From CALNZV01 sp942491115 (GTDB lineage: Bacteria; Desulfobacterota; Desulfobacteria; Desulfobacterales; UBA5852): 64,000 nucleotides of DNA. The DNA lies in assembly GCA_942491115.1 (NCBI GenBank), contig CALNZV010000001.1, positions 248,001-312,000 of the forward strand, read 5' to 3'. Shown piece after piece: positions 58,185-64,000 of this stretch; position 1 is the stretch's first letter, and every line of letters begins with the position of its first letter. A program made the translations under genes and the position numbers. The notes below the pieces were generated by a model. The model ran no database searches, had not been told where the DNA came from, and saw only the letters and a list, made by a program, of their open reading frames with translations.

Positions 58185-60983
58185 TCACAGAATCTGCGCC
58201 AGCTTGCCGGCACACCGGGAACATACCTCCGGGTGGGTATCGACGGTGCCCACCGAGGGGTCGTGAACCCAGCACCGCTGGCATTTGGTTCCCTCGGCCG
58301 GCTCGACCCGAATGGTCAAGCCGTCTATGTCCTCGGCCGGACTGCCTCCATTCAGGTCACCGGAAGGGACCACCTCAACGGCGGAGACGATGAACAAATC
58401 TCTAAGGTCGCTGCGATACTTGGCCAGCACCGCGTCCTGGTCTCCGATGGCAGACAGGATGACTGCCGCATCGAGGGGGTGGCCGATCCGTTTTTCCGCC
58501 CTGGCCGCCTCAAGCACCTTGGTCACTTCACTGCGGATGTCGAGAAGAAGGGACCAGTTCTTTCCGAGGGCGTCATCTTCCCACTGCTCAAGTCTGGTCG
58601 GCAGGGATGCCAGATGAACGCTCTCCTCCTTTCCGTTCCAATCAGGCATGTGCTGCCAGATTTCCTCGGCCGTCATGGGCAACAGTGGTGCCATCAGGCG
58701 CACGACGGTGTCCAGCAGCCGATAGAGCACCGTTTGAGCGCTTCGCCGCTCCGGAGACCGGGGTGGAGACGTGTAGAGGCGATCTTTGATGACGTCCAGA
58801 TAGAGGGCGGAAAGGTCCACGGTGCAAAAGTTGTAGAGACCGTGGTAGATCACGTGAAAATCGTAGCCTTCGTAAGCCGTTAAGGATCGGCGGACGAGAC
58901 GATGAAGCCTGTGGAGGGCAAAACGGTCCAATTCCGGCAGATCGGCGGTGTCGACACTGTCGGTTTCCGGTTCGAAATCGTAAAGGTTTCCCAGCATGAA
59001 GCGGCTGGTGTTTCGGATTCGACGGTAAGCGTCGCTCAACTGCTTGAGGATTCCGTCTGAAATGCGCACGTCGTCCCGGTAGTCGGAGGCGGCCACCCAC
59101 AGTCTGAGAATTTCTGCTCCATATTTATTGATAACCGCTTCAGGGGCGACGACGTTACCGATGGATTTGGACATCTTCCTCCCGTCTGCATCCACAACGA
59201 AACCATGGGTCAATACAGACTTATAGGGCGCCGATTGCCGGGTGCCGACCGCCGTCAGCAGAGAACTGTGGAACCACCCGCGGTGCTGGTCACTGCCTTC
59301 GAGGTATAAGTCGGCGGGCCAATGCAGGCGATCGCGTTTTTCTAACACGGCGGCATGACTGACTCCTGAATCGAACCATACATCCAGGATGTCCGTCTCC
59401 TTATCGAATGCCGATCCACCGCATTGGGCGCAGCGGGTGCCAGGGGGCAGGAGTTCATCCACATCCATACGAAACCAGACATCCGCGCCGTTGGCCTCGA
59501 ACAGCCCCCGTATTCGCTCCAGGATAGCCTCGTTCATCATGACGGCCTCACAGTCCTTGCATACGAAGACGGTGATGGGAACCCCCCAGGCCCGTTGACG
59601 GGAAACACACCAGTCAGGACGGTTTTCGATCATGCCGAATATTCGATCCCTTCCCCAGAGGGGAATCCAGCGAACCGTGTCGATGGCGGCCAAGGATTTA
59701 TCCCTGAGGCCGGTCGAGTCCATCGAAATGAACCACTGGGGGGTGGCTCTGAAAATAACCGGCTTCTTGCACCGCCAGCAGTGAGGGTAGGAGTGCTCGA
59801 TCCCCTCCTTCGCCAGCAGGACTCCGGCAGTCTCCAGCCGATCGATGATGCTGGGATTGGCGGCGAAAACGAACTGTCCGTCAAAGAAATCGACCTCATC
59901 AGTGAACACCCCGCCGTCATTCACCGGAGAATAGGCTTCTAGCCCGTATTTTAGCCCCACCTCGTAGTCCTCTCGCCCATGTCCAGGGGCCGTGTGGACA
60001 CAACCGGTGCCGGCGTCGAGGGTGACGTGATCGCCCAATATCAGCAGTGATTCACGTTCGTAGAGAGGGTGTCGGCATTTTTTCTTTTCCAGGGAACCGG
60101 CATCGAGTGTCGCCAGAACCGAGTAATCGATGATGCCGAAGGTTTTCATACAGCTATCGACCAGCTCCGCTGCCAGGATCAGGACGTCGCCGCCTGAACA
60201 GTCCACCGCCGCGTACTCGAACTCCGGGTGAAGCGCAATGGCCAGGTTGGCCGGAAGGGTCCATGGGGTGGTGGTCCAGATCACGACGGAGACGGATCGA
60301 CCCGCCAGAGCCTCAGTGATCGTTCCCGGATCGCTTACCAAAGGAAATTTGACATAGACGGACGGCGATGATTCGTCCGCATATTCGATTTCCGCCTCGG
60401 CAAGGGCCGTGTGGCAACTGCAGCACCAGTGAATGGGTTTTTTGGAACGGAAGAGGCTCTCATTCATGGCGAATTTGCAGCATTCCTGAGCGATGGTGGC
60501 TTCGTAGTCATAGCTCATGGTGAGGTAGGGATCGTCCCACTCACCCATGACCCCCAGCCGCTTGAATTCGTTTCGCTGAATATCGACAAATTTTTCCGCG
60601 TACTGGCGGCAGCGCTGACGAATCTGAGGCAGCGTCATATCCTTTTTTTTGGAACCCAGTTCCTTGTCGACATTGTGTTCGATGGGCAGGCCGTGGCAGT
60701 CCCATCCGGGGACGTAGACGGCGTCGTATCCGCTCATCTGCTTTGAGCGAACGATCACGTCCTTTAGAATTTTATTCATGGCGGTGCCGATATGGATATG
60801 GCCGTTGGCATAGGGAGGGCCGTCGTGAAGGATGAAGGGCGGTCTTCCCTTGGAAGCGTCGCGGATTCGACCGTAAAGGTTTTGCTCTTCCCATTGCTTC
60901 ATCCGCTCAGGCTCCTTTTGGGCCAGATTGGCCTTCATGGGAAACCGGGTTTGGGGTAGATTGAGGGTTTTCTTGTAATCCAT
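58185..60983 (-). CDS. ileS: Isoleucyl-tRNA synthetase
   Basis: A 932-residue class I synthetase. The HIGH motif appears as HIHIG in DGPPYANGHIHIGTAMN, and the KMSKS motif as GRKMSKSIGNVV. The C-terminal zinc cysteines are present (CQRCWVHDP ... CSRCAGKL). The editing domain region (TTTPWTLPANLAIAL) is intact. GGAGG five bases before the ATG at 60983 sets the start. It is co-transcribed with lspA. Confidence 0.96.
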   Translation of the reverse strand: MDYKKTLNLPQTRFPMKANLAQKEPERMKQWEEQNLYGRIRDASKGRPPFILHDGPPYANGHIHIGTAMNKILKDVIVRSKQMSGYDAVYVPGWDCHGLPIEHNVDKELGSKKKDMTLPQIRQRCRQYAEKFVDIQRNEFKRLGVMGEWDDPYLTMSYDYEATIAQECCKFAMNESLFRSKKPIHWCCSCHTALAEAEIEYADESSPSVYVKFPLVSDPGTITEALAGRSVSVVIWTTTPWTLPANLAIALHPEFEYAAVDCSGGDVLILAAELVDSCMKTFGIIDYSVLATLDAGSLEKKKCRHPLYERESLLILGDHVTLDAGTGCVHTAPGHGREDYEVGLKYGLEAYSPVNDGGVFTDEVDFFDGQFVFAANPSIIDRLETAGVLLAKEGIEHSYPHCWRCKKPVIFRATPQWFISMDSTGLRDKSLAAIDTVRWIPLWGRDRIFGMIENRPDWCVSRQRAWGVPITVFVCKDCEAVMMNEAILERIRGLFEANGADVWFRMDVDELLPPGTRCAQCGGSAFDKETDILDVWFDSGVSHAAVLEKRDRLHWPADLYLEGSDQHRGWFHSSLLTAVGTRQSAPYKSVLTHGFVVDADGRKMSKSIGNVVAPEAVINKYGAEILRLWVAASDYRDDVRISDGILKQLSDAYRRIRNTSRFMLGNLYDFEPETDSVDTADLPELDRFALHRLHRLVRRSLTAYEGYDFHVIYHGLYNFCTVDLSALYLDVIKDRLYTSPPRSPERRSAQTVLYRLLDTVVRLMAPLLPMTAEEIWQHMPDWNGKEESVHLASLPTRLEQWEDDALGKNWSLLLDIRSEVTKVLEAARAEKRIGHPLDAAVILSAIGDQDAVLAKYRSDLRDLFIVSAVEVVPSGDLNGGSPAEDIDGLTIRVEPAEGTKCQRCWVHDPSVGTVDTHPEVCSRCAGKLAQIL

Positions 60984-61414
60984 GCACGCCTCCAGTTGTG
61001 ACAAGATCAGCGACGGTCGTGAGCAGTGGTGTGTAAAAGGTGTAGAATTATCCCCTATCCGGATGACTGTCAAGGTAAAGACCGCCGTCACTTGGGATAG
61101 AACCGGATGCCCAGTGCCGCGGCTCTCATTCCCCTGTTAACGGCAGACTGCATTGCCGGACAGGTATGGCTCTCCGGCCCATCGCATCGCCACTCGCTCT
61201 CGAAGCGGGGGCCGCTCGAGCCTTAATTCTCTCTACGCCATGCCATTTTGCACCTCGCAAACCGAATGGGTCGATTCCTGACGCCTAGCCCCTTGTCTTT
61301 GTCAAATGAGCCCATATGATCTGACAGCCTTTTACGTTCATCCCCAGTCATTGCCTTCATCCGATTCCCTTCCGCCATCAACCGTCGGAACGGCAGGAGA
61401 AAGCGTTAACTCAT
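60984..61414. other. Divergent intergenic region, no gene recognised
   Basis: About 430 bases between ileS and the YgiQ gene. It should hold both promoters. For ileS it might also hold a regulatory leader, but I see no T-box specifier or terminator pair that I can defend. Confidence 0.4.
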
Positions 61415-63190
61415 ATGTTTCTTCCCACGACCCGCGAAGAAGTGCTGAAGCTGGGATGGCGGGACCTCGACATCATCCTCGTCACCGGAGACGGTTATAC
61501 CGACAGCCCCTTCGACGGAGCGACACTGATCGGGAAGGTATTGATGAACGACGGATTTCGGGTCGGCATCATCGCCCAGCCGGATGTAGACAGCGGTGTT
61601 GACATCGGGAGGCTCGGTGAACCCGCCTTGTTTTGGGGGGTGACCGGAGGCAGCGTCGACTCCATGGTGGCCAACTACACCGCCACAAAAAAATTCCGCA
61701 ATACAGATGACTTCACCCCTGGCGGGCGCAATCACCGCCGCCCGGATCGGGCGGTCATCGTCTACACCAACTTGATCCGTCGCTATGTCAAATCAACCGC
61801 TCCCATCGTTTTAGGCGGCATCGAGGCCAGCCTGCGGCGGATCGCCCACTACGACTACTGGGACAACCGGGTCCGTCGCTCGGTTCTTTTCGACGCCAAA
61901 GCCGATTACCTGATCTACGGCATGGGGGAAAAGACCGTCACCCGGCTGGCCGAAGCCTTGAAGCAAGGCAAGGATCCACGAGACATACCGGGACTATGCT
62001 ATCGCTCTAAAACGGCCCCCGCGGGCTTTCACCGGCTTCCGTCTTTCGAGTCGGCCGCTCGGGACGGTGCCGCCTTTACCGACATGTTCAAGGCCTTTAC
62101 CGACAATGCTGATCCCATCGGTGCCGTGGGCCTCTTCCAGCCCCACGGCGACCAGGGTCTTGTCCAGACCCCTCCTCCTCTCCCCCTGTCCACCCATGAG
62201 CTGGACCGGGTGTATGAGCTGAATTTCGAAAGAGACCTTCATCCTTTCTACCGGCGGATGGGAGCGGTGAGGGCCCTGGACACCGTTCGCTTCTCCATCA
62301 CCTCCCACCGTGGTTGTTTCGGCGGATGCCATTTCTGCGCCATCTCGGCTCACCAGGGAAGACAGGTTCACTGGCGAAGCCGGGACTCTATTCTCAGGGA
62401 GGTCAGGCATCTGGCTTCTCGGCCGGATTTCCGTGGGGTCATCCAGGATGTGGGCGGACCGACGGCGAACATGTACGGGATCGAGTGTGATCGCAAGGCC
62501 AAGAAGGGCAGTTGTCGGGACCGTCAGTGCCTGTTTCCGACGGTCTGCCCCAAACTTGACACGGATCACAGGAGCCAGATCGATCTGCTGGAGGCCATCC
62601 GTAGCGTTCCCGGCGTGAAATCGGTTTTCGTGGCCTCCGGCATCCGCTACGATCTTCTCATGGCCGATTCCCGGTCAGGAGCCGACTATTTGAGCAACCT
62701 GACAGCCAACCATGTCTCCGGTCAGCTCAAGGTGGCCCCGGAACACGCCTCCCCCTCGGTGCTGACCCTGATGGGCAAGCCTGGCATCGAAGCCCTGGAT
62801 CGGTTCAAAGCCCGATTCGACGCCGCCAGCCGACGCTGCGGTAAGCGCCAGTTCCTCACCTACTACCTGATGGCGGCCCATCCGGGATGCCGCGACAGTG
62901 ATATGGCGGCACTTCGCCGGTATGCCAAGAGCAAACTAAAGCTGATCCCGGAGCAGGTGCAGATCTTCACACCGACGCCATCGACCTGGAGCGCACTGAT
63001 GTATCATCTTAAAAAAGACCCTTTCACTGGGAGACCTATTTACGTTGAATCCACCCGACGCGGAAAGGAGCGCCAAAAAACCGAACTTATCGGCCATCGC
63101 TCCCAGGACCCGAAACGGAAGACATCGGGTGGCAGGCGTAGGCCACGAACCGGCCGCCGGCGGGAGGTCAAATCGCCGCGATGCTTCTGA
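61415..63190 (+). CDS. YgiQ-family radical SAM protein
   Basis: A 591-residue radical SAM enzyme of the UPF0313/YgiQ family. The N-terminal part includes DIILVTGDGYTDSPFDGATL and VLGGIEASLRRIAHYDYWDN. The 4Fe-4S cysteines are Cys301, Cys305 and Cys308 (GCFGGCHFC). A second cysteine set (SCRDRQCLFPTVCPKL) follows, as in the family. The C-terminal tail is basic and probably disordered. The reaction is unknown. AGGAG lies about 13 bases before the ATG. Confidence 0.9.
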   Translation: MFLPTTREEVLKLGWRDLDIILVTGDGYTDSPFDGATLIGKVLMNDGFRVGIIAQPDVDSGVDIGRLGEPALFWGVTGGSVDSMVANYTATKKFRNTDDFTPGGRNHRRPDRAVIVYTNLIRRYVKSTAPIVLGGIEASLRRIAHYDYWDNRVRRSVLFDAKADYLIYGMGEKTVTRLAEALKQGKDPRDIPGLCYRSKTAPAGFHRLPSFESAARDGAAFTDMFKAFTDNADPIGAVGLFQPHGDQGLVQTPPPLPLSTHELDRVYELNFERDLHPFYRRMGAVRALDTVRFSITSHRGCFGGCHFCAISAHQGRQVHWRSRDSILREVRHLASRPDFRGVIQDVGGPTANMYGIECDRKAKKGSCRDRQCLFPTVCPKLDTDHRSQIDLLEAIRSVPGVKSVFVASGIRYDLLMADSRSGADYLSNLTANHVSGQLKVAPEHASPSVLTLMGKPGIEALDRFKARFDAASRRCGKRQFLTYYLMAAHPGCRDSDMAALRRYAKSKLKLIPEQVQIFTPTPSTWSALMYHLKKDPFTGRPIYVESTRRGKERQKTELIGHRSQDPKRKTSGGRRRPRTGRRREVKSPRCF

Positions 63191-63372
63191 AACGCGACTT
63201 TACAACCCAAGATGTGGCTGGTATAGAGCTCGGCAGCAACTCTGCGCTACGCTCCGTCAAACGGCCGCCGCCGCGGTTTGGTTTCGATGCACCGCCTTCC
63301 ATGGGCCCGCGGCCTGCCGGCACAACATAACAGCCCGATTCACCAATAGGGTAACGACGGAAAACGGTATCG

Positions 63373-64000
63373 ATGACACGCTCCGATGATCCCCCTCCAT
63401 TTCTCCGCTGGCTCCCCTGGAAAGACACCCTGAAACTTCTCCTGCTGATTTCAGGCGTGGTCTGGTTCCTGGCCCGGGGGTCAGAACGGCTAGGCTACCA
63501 TTGGCAATGGTATCGGATACCCGAATACTTCTTCACGATCGAAGACCACACCGTCGTCCCCGGGCCCCTGATCCAGGGATTGATGGTCACCCTAAAAATC
63601 ACCGGCATCAGTCTTCTTCTCGCTACTTTTTTGGGCCTTCTCACCGCCTTTTTCCGACTGTCGACATCGTTTCTCGCCAGAGCTGTCGCCCGTGCCTATC
63701 TGGAACTCATTCGGAACACACCCTTACTGGTCCAGCTTTTTTTCATATACTTCGTGCTGGCACCAGTCATCGGCATCGAACGGTTCACCGCCGCGGTCCT
63801 GGCACTGAGTCTGTTTGAAGGCGCCTATGCCTCGGAGATCTTTCGCGCCGGCATCGTCTCCATTCATAAGGGACAGTGGGAAGCGGCCTTCAGCCTCGGC
63901 ATGTCCATGACGGAAACCTATCGCCATGTCGTGATGCCCCAGGCTGTTAGACGGATTCTCCCCCCACTTACCAGTCAGGCGATCTCTCTGATCAAGGATT
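63373..64000 (+). CDS. Polar amino acid ABC transporter permease, 3' end outside the window
   Basis: The frame is open from ATG 63373 to the window edge (209 residues seen). After a cytoplasmic start and one helix (LLLLISGVVWFLA) it has the HisM/GlnP-type permease core: GLMVTLKITGISLLLATFLG, YLELIRNTPLLVQLFFIYFV, FEGAYASEIFRAGI and the EAA loop EAAFSLGMSMTETYRHVVMP. This family imports polar amino acids such as glutamine or histidine. The binding-protein and ATPase genes presumably follow. The 180 bases between the YgiQ gene and this start show no other gene. Confidence 0.88.
   Translation, partial: MTRSDDPPPFLRWLPWKDTLKLLLLISGVVWFLARGSERLGYHWQWYRIPEYFFTIEDHTVVPGPLIQGLMVTLKITGISLLLATFLGLLTAFFRLSTSFLARAVARAYLELIRNTPLLVQLFFIYFVLAPVIGIERFTAAVLALSLFEGAYASEIFRAGIVSIHKGQWEAAFSLGMSMTETYRHVVMPQAVRRILPPLTSQAISLIKD

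Noticed and set aside
60984..61414. T-box leader for ileS
   Set aside because: I found no specifier loop or T-box sequence that I could defend, and such leaders are rare outside Gram-positive bacteria.

Overview
The window is 64 kb of a G+C-rich bacterial chromosome. I read it as a member of the Desulfobacterota, probably of the Desulfobacterales. The reasons are a Pfa-type polyene synthase next to oleABCD, an MglA/MglB-type GTPase cluster, an elongation factor G of the type shared by spirochaetes, planctomycetes and deltaproteobacteria, a CoA-transferase fused to a GNAT domain, and a complete liv operon. This assignment rests on gene content, not on a marker-gene tree. I see no rRNA, tRNA or CRISPR array.

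Layout. 1-2530: the 3' part of a diadenylate cyclase-YbbR fusion, then two leftward genes for an IscU/NifU-like scaffold and a cysteine-cluster protein. 2678-15046: a rightward operon that opens with a promoter and an operator-like palindrome. It encodes a 2312-residue Pfa-like synthase (KS-CLF-AT-DH-DH), OleA, OleB, OleC, OleD and a stand-alone PocR sensory domain. The five small genes overlap or nearly touch. The most economical reading is that acyl chains, possibly polyunsaturated, are joined head to head by OleA and turned into long-chain olefins by OleBCD. The synthase has no carrier protein, ketoreductase or enoyl reductase domain, so partners must lie elsewhere.

15101-28896: mixed housekeeping and accessory genes. 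These are an FMN-dependent hydroxyacid oxidase with an ACT protein and a UPF0210 protein, a Trp/Tyr-type ABC transporter, a universal stress protein, a DJ-1/PfpI protein, a DUF2062 membrane protein followed by a cNMP-PilZ protein, a phosphoesterase, a DUF368 polyprenyl-phosphate translocase and rsmG. Two mobile-element relics lie here: an IS3-family orfA/orfB junction with its A6G slippery site (about 26.70 kb), and a solo HEARO/omega-RNA-like element without an iscB gene (about 27.7-28.05 kb).

29004-39259: a leftward, visibly A+T-richer signalling cluster. In transcription order it encodes a Roadblock/LC7 protein, an MglA-type GTPase, an unknown helical protein, a winged-helix protein, a zinc-ribbon/dCache/HAMP receptor without an output domain, an uncharacterised two-part protein, a PAS/HisKA protein without an ATPase domain, a response regulator, a second Roadblock-like protein and a GspE/PilB-type ATPase. 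It looks like a polarity or surface-motility control module. No pilin or secretin genes are present.

39549-64000: the CoA-transferase/GNAT fusion, a cupin, an Smr protein, EF-G, a RecA-like ATPase, a cold-shock protein, a DnaJ-domain protein, an ADP-ribosylglycohydrolase, livKHMGF, pyk, holA, ileS-lspA, a YgiQ-type radical SAM protein and the start of an amino-acid ABC permease cut by the window edge.
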